DNA of 64,000 nt from Ornithinimicrobium pekingense DSM 21552 (GCF_000421185.1 NZ_ATWJ01000011.1:62001-126000); one strand, 5' to 3'. Shown: positions 30,075 to 39,904, counted from the stretch's first letter. The notes: a model not told the origin generated them from the letters alone. Made by a program: numbers and translations.

Positions 30075-32761
30075 AGGCGGCGCATCGCCGTCGCGAGCAG
30101 CACCGGCTCCCCCACCTGGTCGGAGGCGTCGAGGTCGCACTCCGCCTCGATGACCCAGTCGAGGTTGCCCTCGGGGTCGGTGATGGTCTGCACGACGCGC
30201 CACACCCGGCCCGGGCGGCCGTCGGTGATCGCCGAGCGCTCTCCGGGCAGCGGCTCGACGAGCAGCCGCTGCGGTCCGCGGGCGTCGGCGTCGAGCACGA
30301 CCGAGCCGTGCTCGTCGTAGTAGGACTCCAGCGCGTCGTCCCAGTCCGCACGGGTCATCAACGGCTCCAGGGCGGGCTCGGGCAGGGCGGCGACCTGGGC
30401 CTCCAGCTCCCCCAGCGCCTCCCAGGCGTCGGCCTCGACCAGCTCGACCCGGCGCCACGCGCTGTTGCGGACCATGACGCGGAAGGCCCGCTCGTTGCTG
30501 GTGATCGGGCGTGCCGGCAGCACCGGCGCTCCGGCGGCCGCGCGCTCGGCGGCCGCGGCGACCAGGTCGGGGTCGGTGAGGGCCTCCCACTCCTCCAGCA
30601 GCGAGGAGTCGGTCTGGCGGATCGTCTCCCCCAGCCAGTGGACGAGGTCGTCGAGGTCCTCGGTCATGGCGCCCGAGGGCAGCGTCTGGCGCATCGTGCG
30701 GTAGGCGTCGGTGAGGTAGCGCAGCAGCACGCCCTCGGAGCGGGACAGCTGGTAGTAGCCGACGAGCTCGGTGAAGCTCATCGCGCGCTCCCACATGTCC
30801 CGCACGACCGACTTCGGCGACAGCGCGTCCACCGGCACCCACGGGTGGGTCTGCCGGTAGATCGCCAGCGTCCCCTCGAGCAGCTCGGCCAGCGGCTGCG
30901 GCCAGGTGACGTCCTCCAGCCGGGCCATGCGCTCCTCGTACTCCAGCCCGTCGGCCTTCATCTGCGCCACCGCCTCGCCCCGGGCCCGGTACCGCTGGGC
31001 CAGCAGCACCGGCATCGGGTCGTCCAGCACCGCCTCGACGACCGAGAGGATGTCGAGGGCGTAGGTGGGGCTCTCCTTGTCGAAGAGCTCCACGGCGGCG
31101 AGGGCGAAGGGGGCCAGCGGCTGGTTGAGCGCGAAGTTGTCCTGCACCCCGGCCGCCAGGTCGATCCTGCGGCCGCCCTCCCCCGGGGTCTCCCGTCGGA
31201 CCAGGATGCCGCTGTCGAGCATCGAGCGTCCCAGGGCGATCGCCTTGCGGGCGAGCCGGGCCTGCGCCCTGGGCTGCTCGTGGTTGTCCCGCAGCAGGTG
31301 CGAGAGGTTGGTCACCGGGTCGCCCGCCCGCGCGACCGTGTTGATGATCACGGAGTGGTCGACCTTCATCCGCGACACGAGCGTCTCGGGCGGTGAGGCG
31401 ACGAGCTTGTCGTAGGTCTCCTCGGTCCAGGAGACAAAACCCTCGGGGGGCTTCCTCTTCTGCACCTTCTTCTGCTTCTTGGGGTCGTCCCCGGCCTTGG
31501 CCACGGCGCGCGCGTTGTCGATGACGTGCTCCGGGGCCTGCACCACGACATACCCGACCGTGTCGTAGCCCGCGCGCCCGGCGCGCCCGGCGATCTGGTG
31601 GAACTCCCGGGCCCGCAGGATGCGCGAGCGCGAGCCGTCGTACTTGGCCAGCCCGGTGAACAGCACGGTGCGGATGGGCACGTTGATGCCGACCCCCAGC
31701 GTGTCCGTGCCGCAGATGACCTTGAGCAGCCCGTCCTGGGCCAGCTGCTCGACGAGCCGCCGGTAGCGGGGCAGCATCCCGGCGTGGTGGACCCCGACCC
31801 CGTGGCGCACCAGCTTGGACAGGGTGCGGCCGAAGCCCGCCGTGAACCGGAAAGCACCGATCTTGTCCCGGACCGCCTCCTTCTCCTCCTTGGTCAGCAG
31901 CTGCACCGACATCAGCGACTGCGCACGCTCCAGGGCGTCCTTCTGGGTGAAGTGCACGACGTAGACGGGGGCCTGCCGCTCCTGCAGCAGCTCGGTGACG
32001 GTCTCGGGGACCGGGGTCATGGCCCAGCTGAAGTGCAGCGGTACGGGCCGCTCCACCCCGGTGACCTGCGCCGTCTCCCGGCCCGTGCGCCGGGTCAGGT
32101 CCTCCACGACCGGGGAGATGTCGCCGAGCGTGGCCGACATCAGCACGAACTGCGCCTGCGGCAGCGTCAGCAGCGGCACCTGCCAGGCCCAGCCCCGGTC
32201 GGGCTCGGCGTAGTAGTGGAACTCGTCCATGACGACCATGCCGACGTCGGCGCCCTCGCCCTCGCGCAGCGCGATGTTGGCCAGCACCTCGGCGGTGCAC
32301 ACGATGATCGGGGCGTCGGCGTTGACCGAGGCGTCCCCGGTGAGCATGCCCACGTTGTCGGCGCCGAAGACCCGGCACAGGTCGAAGAACTTCTCGCTGA
32401 CCAGGGCCTTGATGGGCGCGGTGTAGAAGGTCACGCGCGGCTCGTCGCCCCCCGTGGACGCCGCGTCGTACCCGGCCATCGCGATGAAGGCCGCCGCCGT
32501 GGCCACCAGCGACTTCCCGCTGCCCGTCGGGGTGGACAGCACCAGGTTGGAGCCCTCCAGCAGGTGCAGCACCGACTCGTCCTGGTGCGCGTAGAGCGGC
32601 GTGCCTCGCTCCTGCGCCCAGTCCGCGAAGACCTCGTAGAGCGCGTCGGGGTCGCCCGCGGCGGCACCCGCCGGGATGCGGTCGGTCAGGACCGCGGGCG
32701 GGGCGGGGGCGGTCAGCTCGGCGGAGGCGGTCAGGTCGGCGGGGGCGGGGTCGGCAGGCAT
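30071..32761 (-). CDS. DEAD/DEAH-box helicase with DUF3516 C-terminal domain
   Basis: An 896-residue superfamily 2 helicase. Motif I STPTGSGKS, Ia YTAPIKALVSEK, II MDEFHYY (a DEFH box), III LMSATLG, then GTDTLGVGINVPIRT and motif VI HQIAGRAGRAGYDT are all visible in the first 450 residues. A Lys-rich insert (DDPKKQKKVQKRKPPEGF) precedes the actinobacterial DUF3516 region. The architecture recalls Ski2/Mtr4-like RNA helicases. ATG 32761 is chosen over Met codons at 32770 and 32809, as a -10-like GACAAT lies seven bases upstream. Confidence 0.92.
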   Translation of the reverse strand: MPADPAPADLTASAELTAPAPPAVLTDRIPAGAAAGDPDALYEVFADWAQERGTPLYAHQDESVLHLLEGSNLVLSTPTGSGKSLVATAAAFIAMAGYDAASTGGDEPRVTFYTAPIKALVSEKFFDLCRVFGADNVGMLTGDASVNADAPIIVCTAEVLANIALREGEGADVGMVVMDEFHYYAEPDRGWAWQVPLLTLPQAQFVLMSATLGDISPVVEDLTRRTGRETAQVTGVERPVPLHFSWAMTPVPETVTELLQERQAPVYVVHFTQKDALERAQSLMSVQLLTKEEKEAVRDKIGAFRFTAGFGRTLSKLVRHGVGVHHAGMLPRYRRLVEQLAQDGLLKVICGTDTLGVGINVPIRTVLFTGLAKYDGSRSRILRAREFHQIAGRAGRAGYDTVGYVVVQAPEHVIDNARAVAKAGDDPKKQKKVQKRKPPEGFVSWTEETYDKLVASPPETLVSRMKVDHSVIINTVARAGDPVTNLSHLLRDNHEQPRAQARLARKAIALGRSMLDSGILVRRETPGEGGRRIDLAAGVQDNFALNQPLAPFALAAVELFDKESPTYALDILSVVEAVLDDPMPVLLAQRYRARGEAVAQMKADGLEYEERMARLEDVTWPQPLAELLEGTLAIYRQTHPWVPVDALSPKSVVRDMWERAMSFTELVGYYQLSRSEGVLLRYLTDAYRTMRQTLPSGAMTEDLDDLVHWLGETIRQTDSSLLEEWEALTDPDLVAAAAERAAAGAPVLPARPITSNERAFRVMVRNSAWRRVELVEADAWEALGELEAQVAALPEPALEPLMTRADWDDALESYYDEHGSVVLDADARGPQRLLVEPLPGERSAITDGRPGRVWRVVQTITDPEGNLDWVIEAECDLDASDQVGEPVLLATAMRRL

Positions 32762-33015
32762 CCCGCCCATTGTCGGGTATGCGGTGCCGGCGCCGCGCAC
32801 ACGCCGCACGCCCGCGTCATACCCGGCCCACGGCGAGGTGGTGTCCCCTCCTCACCACCTCGCCGCGGGCCGGAGCTCAGCCGGCGCGCGGCACCTGCTG
32901 CTCGTCGCCGGCGTGGGACAGCGCGCTCGTCTCTGGTCAGAGCATCCAGGGACTGTCCAGATACATGCGCCTGCGCCTAGGGTGGGTGGCGGGGCAACCA
33001 GGAAAGGCAGGCATC

Positions 33016-33450
33016 ATGCGCACCAGCCGCACCATGGGCACTCTTCTCATCGTTCTCGGGCTGATCTTCGTCGTCGCCGGCGGCGTGACCTACTTCATGG
33101 TCAGCCAGGAGCTCAGCAACGCCAGGGTCACCGTCGCCGACGACGCCGACTTCCTCGCCGGCGACGAGGTCGACGGTCCCTTCTCCGCCTACGCGCAGGC
33201 GCAGATCATCGACAAGCACGCGCTGGAGTCGACCGACGGCAAGACCTACGCCGAGCTCGGCCGGGAGGACCCGCTGCGCCAGACCGCGATGTCGGCCTCC
33301 TTCCTGCGCGCCTCGCTGTTCACCTCCGTGGTGGCCTTCGGCGTCGCCACTATGGCGGTCGGCGTCGGCCTGGCGATGATCCTGGCCGGGGTCGGGCTGC
33401 GGGCGAGGCCCGCCTACGCCGAGGAGCTGACGACCGCACGACGCGCCTGA
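33016..33450 (+). CDS. Small membrane protein, unknown function
   Basis: A 144-residue protein with membrane segments at about 7-29 and 97-130, flanking an extracytoplasmic domain (VSQELSNARVTVADDADFLA ... YAQAQIIDKH). Related actinobacterial proteins are often misnamed LigA dioxygenase; nothing here supports an enzyme. ATG 33016 follows GGAAAGG. The next gene starts 18 bases later with its own leaderless -10. Confidence 0.75.
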   Translation: MRTSRTMGTLLIVLGLIFVVAGGVTYFMVSQELSNARVTVADDADFLAGDEVDGPFSAYAQAQIIDKHALESTDGKTYAELGREDPLRQTAMSASFLRASLFTSVVAFGVATMAVGVGLAMILAGVGLRARPAYAEELTTARRA

Positions 33451-33468
33451 CACGCGCATACTGCGAGG

Positions 33469-33873
33469 GTGCTCTCCGTCGACCTCGCCCGCCGTCTGCT
33501 CGACACCGGCCTCGTCTGGTCACCGATGCCCGGTGACCGGTTCGTCGTGGACCGGCCCGGCGTCGGCGACGACGTCTTCCACCTGGCCGACATGACGGTC
33601 GAGGTCCACGAGTTCGTCGGCGGGAGCGTCATCGGCTTCAACGGCGTCACCGAGTGGGCGCTGGACTCCGTCGCGCTCGAGGAGACGCTGTGGCTGCCCC
33701 GGGAGGACCAGCTGCGCGCGGTCCTCGGCCACGACTTCGTCGGGCTCGGGATCACCGAGGAGGGGTATGCCGTGGTCGCCCTCGTCGGCGGGGTCTCGAC
33801 CACCTTCACCCACCGGGACGCCGAGGAGGCCTACGGCCAGGCGGCCCTGGCCGTGCTGCGCTCGCGCGGCTGA
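33469..33873 (+). CDS. Conserved actinobacterial protein, unknown function
   Basis: A 134-residue soluble protein without recognised motifs. The pattern HLADMTVEVHEFVGGSVIGFN followed by TEWALDSVALEETLWLPRED is seen in small actinobacterial proteins sometimes labelled CpaE-like, but no ATPase motif is present. GTG 33469 lies six bases after CATACT (33457-33462), arguing for its own leaderless transcript. It converges with the DUF3349 gene, with seven bases between stops. Confidence 0.7.
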   Translation: MLSVDLARRLLDTGLVWSPMPGDRFVVDRPGVGDDVFHLADMTVEVHEFVGGSVIGFNGVTEWALDSVALEETLWLPREDQLRAVLGHDFVGLGITEEGYAVVALVGGVSTTFTHRDAEEAYGQAALAVLRSRG

Positions 33874-33880
33874 GGAGCGG

Positions 33881-34222
33881 TCAGGTCCCCTCGTCGGGCT
33901 CGAGGGTGTCCTCCTCGTCGACCGGGTAGCCGGTGGCGGCGAGCAGGTCGCTGACGCGCTCGACGTCGGCCTCGTAGGGCTCCTGCAGCGAGTACTCGCG
34001 GATGAGCTCGCGGATCCGGTCGGGGCTCAGGTCCAGTGACCGCTGCGCCGCCAGCCGCTCGACGATCTCCTGGATCTCCTCCTCGCGCAGCCGGCGCCGC
34101 AGGACGCCCAGCAGTGCGACGTAGTCACCCGTGGGGACCCCCTCCGGGTAGCCCGCGCGCAGCCACGCCACGACGCGGCTGATGGCCCCGGGACGACGCC
34201 CGTGCTCCGCCTCCACGCTCAC
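33881..34222 (-). CDS. DUF3349 family protein
   Basis: A 113-residue helical protein of the DUF3349 family (WLRAGYPEGVPTGDYVALLG, LREEEIQEIVERL). The mycobacterial homologue lies in the same place beside pitA; its function is unknown. GTG 34222 overlaps the stop of the membrane-protein gene in GTGA. The longer upstream frame belongs to that neighbour's shadow. Last gene of the pitA operon. Confidence 0.88.
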   Translation of the reverse strand: MSVEAEHGRRPGAISRVVAWLRAGYPEGVPTGDYVALLGVLRRRLREEEIQEIVERLAAQRSLDLSPDRIRELIREYSLQEPYEADVERVSDLLAATGYPVDEEDTLEPDEGT

Positions 34223-34521
34223 TCCTCCCTCCGGATCGTCGGTACGACCCCGTCCAGACCCAGCTCGTAGCCGATCCCGCCGCTGACGATCACTGCCAGC
34301 CCGAGCAGCACCCCCGCAGCGACCAGCCCGAAGCACACGGCGGCCAGCAGCCTGCCCACCGGCTGCGGCCGGCCGTGGGTCACCTCGGCGTCCCCGCCGT
34401 CGGCCCACGCCAGCGCGCGGATGCCGAGCGCGAACACCGCGGGCAGGCCGGCGCCGAGCACCAGCCCGACGAGCAGGACCTGCGCCGCGCCCTGCAGCGC
34501 GTTGCCGAGCAGCGCACTCAT
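34219..34521 (-). CDS. Small membrane protein of the pitA operon
   Basis: A 100-residue protein with two long hydrophobic segments (about 10-38 and 55-82) and a polar loop rich in Asp, Gly and His between them. It corresponds in position to the mycobacterial membrane protein between pitA and the DUF3349 gene. Both ends overlap neighbours by four bases (ATGA, GTGA). A role as a PitA accessory subunit is inference from this invariant placement. Confidence 0.8.
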   Translation of the reverse strand: MSALLGNALQGAAQVLLVGLVLGAGLPAVFALGIRALAWADGGDAEVTHGRPQPVGRLLAAVCFGLVAAGVLLGLAVIVSGGIGYELGLDGVVPTIRREE

Positions 34522-35747
34522 CGCTCCACCTCCGACCGAGCGGTGACGTCGGCCCCGGCTGACCCGGTGCCCTCCCAGTCCTCGTTGACGTTGTGGCGGT
34601 TGACCGGCCTGCGCGTCGAGTGGCGCCACATCCACCAGCACGCCGCGAGCAGGAGCGCCGTCATGACGCCGGCCGCGAACGACCCGCCCCCGACCAGCCG
34701 TCCGAGCCACCACGTCAGTGCCCCGGCAAGACCGGCCATCGGCAGGGTGATGAGCCAGGCGACCAGCATCCGGCCCGCGACACCCCAGCGGACGTCGGCG
34801 CGGCGGCCGACGCCCGAGCCGAGGATGGAGCCGGTGGCCACGTGAGTGGTCGAGATCGCGAAGCCCAGGTGGCTGGCGGTGAGGATGACCGCCGCGGACG
34901 AGGCCTCGGCCGCCATGCCCTGGGGCGAGGAGATCTCGACCAGGCCCTTGCCGAGGGTCCGGATGATGCGCCACCCGCCCAGGTAGGTGCCGACCGCGAT
35001 CGCCAGGGCGCAGGACGCCTTCACCCAGAAGGGCACGCTCCCGGTGTCGGTCCACTCCCCCGTCGCGATGAGCGCCAGGGTGATGATGCCCATGGTCTTC
35101 TGCGCGTCGTTGGTGCCGTGGGCCAGCGAGACCAGCGAGGCCGACCCGATCTGCCCCCAGCGGAAGCCGCGCTCGCGGTAGCGCTCGGCCACCCCCCGGG
35201 TGATGCGGAAGACGAGCCAGGTGCCGGCGGCCGCCACGGCGACGGCGATCGCCGGCGACATCACCGCCGGCAGCACGACCTTGCCGATCACGCCGTCGAG
35301 CGTGCTGCCGTCGCCGACCCACTTCACCCCGCCCCAGCCGAGGGAGGCCACGGTAGCCCCGATCATGCCGCCGAAGAGGGCGTGCGAGGACGAGGACGGC
35401 AGGCCCAGCAGCCACGTCAGGACGTTCCACAGGATGGCGCCGACGAGGCCGGCGAGCAGGACCACCAGCAGCGCCAGGCCGCCGTCGCCGACCAGCTCGG
35501 GCCGTGGGGCCCCGTCGGCGTCCTGGATGTTGATGACCGAGTTGGTCACGGTGAGGGCGACCTCGATCGAGAGGAAGGCCCCGACGAGGTTGAGCACGGC
35601 CGACAGGGCGACCGCCGTCCGGGGTCGCAGGGCCCCGGTGGCGATGGACGTGGCCATGGCGTTGGCGGTGTCGTGGAAGCCGTTGGTGAAGTCGAAGGCC
35701 AGGGCCACGACGATCACCAGCACCAGGACGATCAGCTCGGCGCTCAC
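34518..35747 (-). CDS. pitA: Inorganic phosphate transporter, PiT family
   Basis: A 409-residue low-affinity phosphate (metal-phosphate)/H+ symporter with about ten membrane segments. The PiT signatures FDFTNGFHDTANAMATSIAT (about 17-36) and LAHGTNDAQKTMGI (about 206-219) are both intact; these duplicated GxxDxxN-type motifs form the transport core. GTG 35747 begins VSAELIV. First gene of an operon with the small membrane protein and DUF3349. No high-affinity pst operon is present, only a solitary PstS-like protein at 49432-50514. Confidence 0.93.
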   Translation of the reverse strand: MSAELIVLVLVIVVALAFDFTNGFHDTANAMATSIATGALRPRTAVALSAVLNLVGAFLSIEVALTVTNSVINIQDADGAPRPELVGDGGLALLVVLLAGLVGAILWNVLTWLLGLPSSSSHALFGGMIGATVASLGWGGVKWVGDGSTLDGVIGKVVLPAVMSPAIAVAVAAAGTWLVFRITRGVAERYRERGFRWGQIGSASLVSLAHGTNDAQKTMGIITLALIATGEWTDTGSVPFWVKASCALAIAVGTYLGGWRIIRTLGKGLVEISSPQGMAAEASSAAVILTASHLGFAISTTHVATGSILGSGVGRRADVRWGVAGRMLVAWLITLPMAGLAGALTWWLGRLVGGGSFAAGVMTALLLAACWWMWRHSTRRPVNRHNVNEDWEGTGSAGADVTARSEVER

Positions 35748-35816
35748 GGGTGACCATTGTGCACCGCCGACCGGAGGTCCGGGGCATCGTCACCCCGCCG
35801 GCGCCCTGCCCGCCCG

Positions 35817-36347
35817 TCAGTCGCGGACGACGATCTGCGGCGCGTAGAGGCGCATCGCCTCCAGGGCTCTCTCGTGCGCCTCGTCGCTGGAGCCGGCGCA
35901 GGCCGGGGCCACCACCTCCACGAAGCACCCGGCGTCGGCCGCGGCGAGCGCGGTCGACAGCACGCAGCAGTCGGTCGCGACCCCGGCGAGCACGAGGTGC
36001 GCGTGCTCACCCGTCAGGGCCGCCAGCCCCGGCCCCCACTTGCCGAACGTCGGCTCGGACACCACGTGCGGCACCTCGAGCGCCGCCACGTCCGGGACCA
36101 GGTCGAACAACGGGTGGTCGGGCGCCTGGTCGGCGAAGGGGAAGGTCTCGAAGTAGGGGCCCCAGGACCCCTCCTTGCGCAGGGGCGGCACCCACCGCGT
36201 GGTGACGCTGCGCCGCCCGTGCTCGGCGACGAGCTCGCGGATCGGTCCGACCGTCTCGGCGAAGCGGGGCGCGACCCACTCCGAGGACGGGTCGGCGAAG
36301 ATCACCTGGGCGTCGATGACGACCAGCCACGGCGCCGGGGCGGTCAC
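35817..36347 (-). CDS. Isochorismatase-family cysteine hydrolase
   Basis: A 176-residue hydrolase. The catalytic Asp lies in LVVIDAQVIF (about residue 12), a Lys in FGKWGPG and the nucleophile Cys in AGVATDCCVLSTAL (about residue 131). The family hydrolyses amides such as nicotinamide, N-carbamoylsarcosine or ureidoacrylate. Its GTG overlaps the stop of the upstream nucleobase permease in GTGA, so a purine or pyrimidine-derived amide is the likely substrate; that is inference. Confidence 0.85.
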   Translation of the reverse strand: MTAPAPWLVVIDAQVIFADPSSEWVAPRFAETVGPIRELVAEHGRRSVTTRWVPPLRKEGSWGPYFETFPFADQAPDHPLFDLVPDVAALEVPHVVSEPTFGKWGPGLAALTGEHAHLVLAGVATDCCVLSTALAAADAGCFVEVVAPACAGSSDEAHERALEAMRLYAPQIVVRD

Positions 36348-37861
36348 GGGGAGACCACGCGGTCGGGCCGGTCCTCGGCGGCCGGGGCGATGCCCTCCTC
36401 CTGACGCCGGACGGTGCCGCGGCGTGCGGCATACGTCACGACGAAGCCCAGCGCGAGGGCGACGAGGACACCCACGTTGGCGAAGGCCCAGGTGCCCTCC
36501 TTGCCCCCGAGGCCGAGCGGGCCGAGCAGGTAGCCCTGCCAGTTGTTCCAGGCGGCGTCCTCGGCGAAGAGGTTGATGACCAGCCCCCAGCCGATGACGG
36601 ATGCCACCACCATCGTCCCGACGGCGGTCCAGTCCCAGGCCCCGTAGCGCCCGCGGGCGTCGAACAGCGCGTGCTCGTCGTAGTCGCGGCGCCGCAGGGC
36701 GATGTCTGCCATGAGGATGCCGGCCCAGGCGGCCAGCGGGACGCCCAGGGTGATCAGGAAGCTCTGGAACGGGCCGAGGAAGTCCTGGGCGAAGAAGACC
36801 ACCCAGATCGTGCCGGCCGTGAGGATGAGGCCGTCGATGCCGGCGGCGGCCGGGCGCGGGATGTCGATGCCGAGCGAGAGCAGGGTCAGGCCGGAGGAGT
36901 AGATGCCCAGGACCGCGCCGCTGACCAGCGCCAGCACCGCCGCGACGAGGAAGGGCACGAGGAACCAGTCGGGCAGGATCGTCGCGAGGGTGCCGATCGG
37001 GTCGCCGGCGATCCCCTCCTCCAGGTCCGGGCGCGACCCGACGAGCAGCAGTCCGTAGCCGACGAGCAGCACCACCGGCAGCGCCCCGCCGAAGGTGTTC
37101 CAGAAGACGATCGAGGCCCCGGAGGCGCTGCGCCGCTGGTAGCGCGACCAGTCGGCGGCGATGTTGATCCAGCCCAGCCCGAAGCCGGTCATGACCATGA
37201 CGAGGGCGCCGATGACGGACTCGGTCGACCCGCCCTCGCGCAGCGTGACCGTGGACAGGTCCACGAGGTGGAAGGTCATCGCGATGTAGACGAGGGTGAT
37301 GGCCCCGGTGACCCAGGTCAGGACCGACTGCAGGCGCATGATCGTGTGGTAGCCGGCGACGGAGGCGAGCACGATCAGGGCGGTGACGACCAGCGTGGCG
37401 ATGACCTTGGTCGCGGTGCCGCTGGCCCAGCCCAGCTCGCGGAAGACGGTCGCGGTCGCCAGCACCGCCATGATCGCCAGGAACGTCTCCCAGCCGATCG
37501 AGACCAGCCACGAGACCACGCCCGGCACCTTCTGGCCGGTCACGCCGAACGCGGCGCGGGAGAGCACCATCGTCGGTGCCGAGCCGCGCTTGCCGGCGAT
37601 GGCGATGACGCCGCAGAAGAAGAACGACAGCACGACACCCACGACCGCGACGACGACCGCCTGGGCGAAGGAGATGCCGAAGCCGTAGACGAACGCCGCG
37701 TAGCTCATGCCGAAGACCGACACGTTGGCGGCGAACCACGGCCAGAACAGGTCGGCCGGCCTGGCCGTGCGCTCGGCCTCGTCGATGACCTCGATGCCGT
37801 TGGTCTCGACCAGCGCGCGCTCGGCGCTGGTGAGGGTGGTGCCGGCAGATTGCTCGCTCAT
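36344..37861 (-). CDS. NCS1-family purine/cytosine permease
   Basis: A 505-residue transporter of the cytosine/purine permease family with about 12 membrane segments. DLFWPWFAANVSVFGMSY and GFGLGWINIAADWSRY fit the substrate-binding helices TM1 and TM6-8. The short cytoplasmic N-terminus is acidic. Start ATG 37861 or 37867 (MLMSEQ) cannot be separated. The permease and the cysteine hydrolase form a two-gene import-and-cleave unit. Confidence 0.88.
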   Translation of the reverse strand: MSEQSAGTTLTSAERALVETNGIEVIDEAERTARPADLFWPWFAANVSVFGMSYAAFVYGFGISFAQAVVVAVVGVVLSFFFCGVIAIAGKRGSAPTMVLSRAAFGVTGQKVPGVVSWLVSIGWETFLAIMAVLATATVFRELGWASGTATKVIATLVVTALIVLASVAGYHTIMRLQSVLTWVTGAITLVYIAMTFHLVDLSTVTLREGGSTESVIGALVMVMTGFGLGWINIAADWSRYQRRSASGASIVFWNTFGGALPVVLLVGYGLLLVGSRPDLEEGIAGDPIGTLATILPDWFLVPFLVAAVLALVSGAVLGIYSSGLTLLSLGIDIPRPAAAGIDGLILTAGTIWVVFFAQDFLGPFQSFLITLGVPLAAWAGILMADIALRRRDYDEHALFDARGRYGAWDWTAVGTMVVASVIGWGLVINLFAEDAAWNNWQGYLLGPLGLGGKEGTWAFANVGVLVALALGFVVTYAARRGTVRRQEEGIAPAAEDRPDRVVSP

Positions 37862-37946
37862 GAGCATAACTGTGCCACACCGGGCATTCATCCAGCCTTC
37901 TCCTCGCGCTCGCCGCGCGAGGTGGCGGCGCACCGCATACCGGGCC

Positions 37947-39185
37947 ATGGTGGAGGGTATGGAGCACAACGCCCGTCGCGCGGCCGTGGCCGCGCTGGCC
38001 CTGTCCCTCGTCGCCGCCCTCGGCGCGGCGCCCGCGCAGGCGTCCCGCGAGCGGCCCGGCCCACCGGGGCGTCCCGACCACGACGTGCGGTTCGCCACCT
38101 TCAACGCCTCGCTCAACCGCAACGTCGAGGGGCAGCTGGCCGCGGACCTGTCGACGGGCGACGACGAGCAGGCGCAGAACGTCGCCGAGACGATCCAGCG
38201 CACCCGGCCCGACGTGGTGCTCATCAACGAGTTCGACTACGACCCTGCCAACGTGGAGCTGTTCCGCGACAACTACCTCGAGGTCCCGCAGAACGGCGCC
38301 GACCCGGTGGACTACCCCTACGCCTTCGTCGCCCCGTCCAACACGGGCGTGCCGAGCGGCCTGGATCTCAACAACGACGGCACGGTGGGCGGCGGGGACG
38401 ACGCGTGGGGCTTCGGCCTCTTCCCGGGGCAGTACGGCATGGTCGTCTACAGCCGCTACCCGATCGACGCCGACGCCGTGCGCACCTTCCAGACGTTCCG
38501 GTGGTCGGACATGCCCGGCAACGTGCTGCCGAAGGACTTCTACTCACCCGAGGCGCAGGAGCAGCTGCGGCTGTCGAGCAAGTCGCACTGGGACGTGCCG
38601 GTGCGGATCGGTGGCAAGACCGTGCACGTGCTCGCGGCCCACCCGACGCCGCCGACCTTCGACGGTCCGGAGGACCGCAACGGCCGGCGCAACCACGACG
38701 AGATCCGGTTCTGGGCCGACTACGTCTCCTCGCCGCGGCAGAGCTCCTACATCTACGACGACGAGGGCGTGCGCGGCGGGCTGAAGCCGGGCGAGCGGTT
38801 CGTCATCGTCGGGGACTACAACGCCGACCCCCACGACGGCGACTCCCTGGACGGCGCGATCAACCAGCTGCTCGACCACCCGAGGGTCAGCACGAGCGTG
38901 ACGCCCTCGAGCGAGGGCGGCGCCGAGCAGGCGGTGCTGCAGGGTGGCGTCAACCTGGAGCACCAGGGCGACCCGTCCTTCGACACGGCCGACTTCGCCG
39001 AGCCGCCCGGCAACCTGCGCGTCGACTACGTCCTGCCGAGCCGGTCGCTGAGGATCGAGGACGCCCAGGTGTTCTGGCCGCCGGAGAGCGACCCGTTGTT
39101 CCGCCGCCTCGTCGGCACCTTCCCCTTCCCCACGAGCGACCACCGCCTGGTGTGGGTCGACGTCCGGTTGCCCCACCGCGGCTGA
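37947..39185 (+). CDS. Exported endonuclease/exonuclease/phosphatase family protein
   Basis: A 412-residue secreted protein: signal peptide (ALSLVAALGAAPAQA, cleavage about residue 37) and an EEP fold. Metal and catalytic residues are visible in RFATFNASL, INEFDYD, VGDYNADPHDGDS (catalytic Asp/Asn) and the terminal TSDHRLVWVDV (His). An EF-hand-like DLNNDGTVGGGDD (about 138-150) suggests a bound calcium. It could be an extracellular nuclease or phosphodiesterase. Start ATG 37947 or 37959 is undecided. Confidence 0.85.
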   Translation: MVEGMEHNARRAAVAALALSLVAALGAAPAQASRERPGPPGRPDHDVRFATFNASLNRNVEGQLAADLSTGDDEQAQNVAETIQRTRPDVVLINEFDYDPANVELFRDNYLEVPQNGADPVDYPYAFVAPSNTGVPSGLDLNNDGTVGGGDDAWGFGLFPGQYGMVVYSRYPIDADAVRTFQTFRWSDMPGNVLPKDFYSPEAQEQLRLSSKSHWDVPVRIGGKTVHVLAAHPTPPTFDGPEDRNGRRNHDEIRFWADYVSSPRQSSYIYDDEGVRGGLKPGERFVIVGDYNADPHDGDSLDGAINQLLDHPRVSTSVTPSSEGGAEQAVLQGGVNLEHQGDPSFDTADFAEPPGNLRVDYVLPSRSLRIEDAQVFWPPESDPLFRRLVGTFPFPTSDHRLVWVDVRLPHRG

Positions 39186-39235
39186 CGGCGAGGACGTGCC
39201 CACGGGCGTCCTCGGTTCGGCGGTAGGTTGGGGCC

Positions 39236-39832
39236 ATGACGGGGACGCCTGACCAGGGCCAGCAGCGACCGGACCAGCCGTGGGCCGGCGGGCCGGTGGA
39301 GGACACGGGGCGGATGCAGCCGATCCTGCGCGACGCCGGGCTGCGGGGCCCGGTGGAGGACACGCCCGGCTGGACGCCGGCGCCGGTCGAGCCGACATCC
39401 GTGCAGCCGACGCCCTCTGCCTACCCCGCTCCCCCGTCCGCGCCCGCGGCCGGGGGCACGACGCCGTCGATCACCGGCTTCTTCAGCTCGGTGCGGCGGT
39501 CGGGCCGGTGGGAGCTCCCGCCGGCCCTCACGGTCGTGCAGGGCTTCTCCGACGCGGTGCTGGACCTGCGCGAGGCCGTCGTGCGCTCCAGCACGGTCGA
39601 CCTGAAGATCTACGGCGGCTTCGCGGAGACCAGGATCATCGTCCCCCCGGGTGTCGCCGTCGACCTCAGCGGCGGCGTGGCGATCTTCAGCGACGAGAAG
39701 GCGACGCTCGGCGAGGTCGACCCGGCGGCCTACCGGCTGCGCATCAGCCACTACGGCGCCTTCACCTCGGTCCGCGTGATCACCATGGCGGTCGGCGAGG
39801 AGCCTCGGAAGTGGTGGCAGAAGCTCACCTGA
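39236..39832 (+). CDS. LiaF/DUF2154-like envelope protein
   Basis: A 198-residue protein. A Pro/Gly-rich N-terminal half is followed by a beta-helical domain of the kind found at the C-terminus of LiaF (VVQGFSDAVLDLREAVVRSS ... GFAETRIIVPPGVAVDLSGG). No membrane segment is seen, so it is the soluble part only. The fold is linked to cell-wall stress sensing. ATG 39236 lies six bases after TAGGTT (39224-39229), a leaderless start. Confidence 0.75.
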   Translation: MTGTPDQGQQRPDQPWAGGPVEDTGRMQPILRDAGLRGPVEDTPGWTPAPVEPTSVQPTPSAYPAPPSAPAAGGTTPSITGFFSSVRRSGRWELPPALTVVQGFSDAVLDLREAVVRSSTVDLKIYGGFAETRIIVPPGVAVDLSGGVAIFSDEKATLGEVDPAAYRLRISHYGAFTSVRVITMAVGEEPRKWWQKLT

Positions 39833-39904
39833 GCAAGGTCGGCTGCGCACGGTCCCGCCGCGAGCGGCGGGTAACGTGTGGGGTCGGCGCGGGGACCCGC
39901 GCCC

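Noticed and set aside
31526-32980. Long plus-strand open frame opposite the helicase
   Set aside because: Antisense to a helicase whose motifs are all intact; composition is typical of a reverse-strand shadow.
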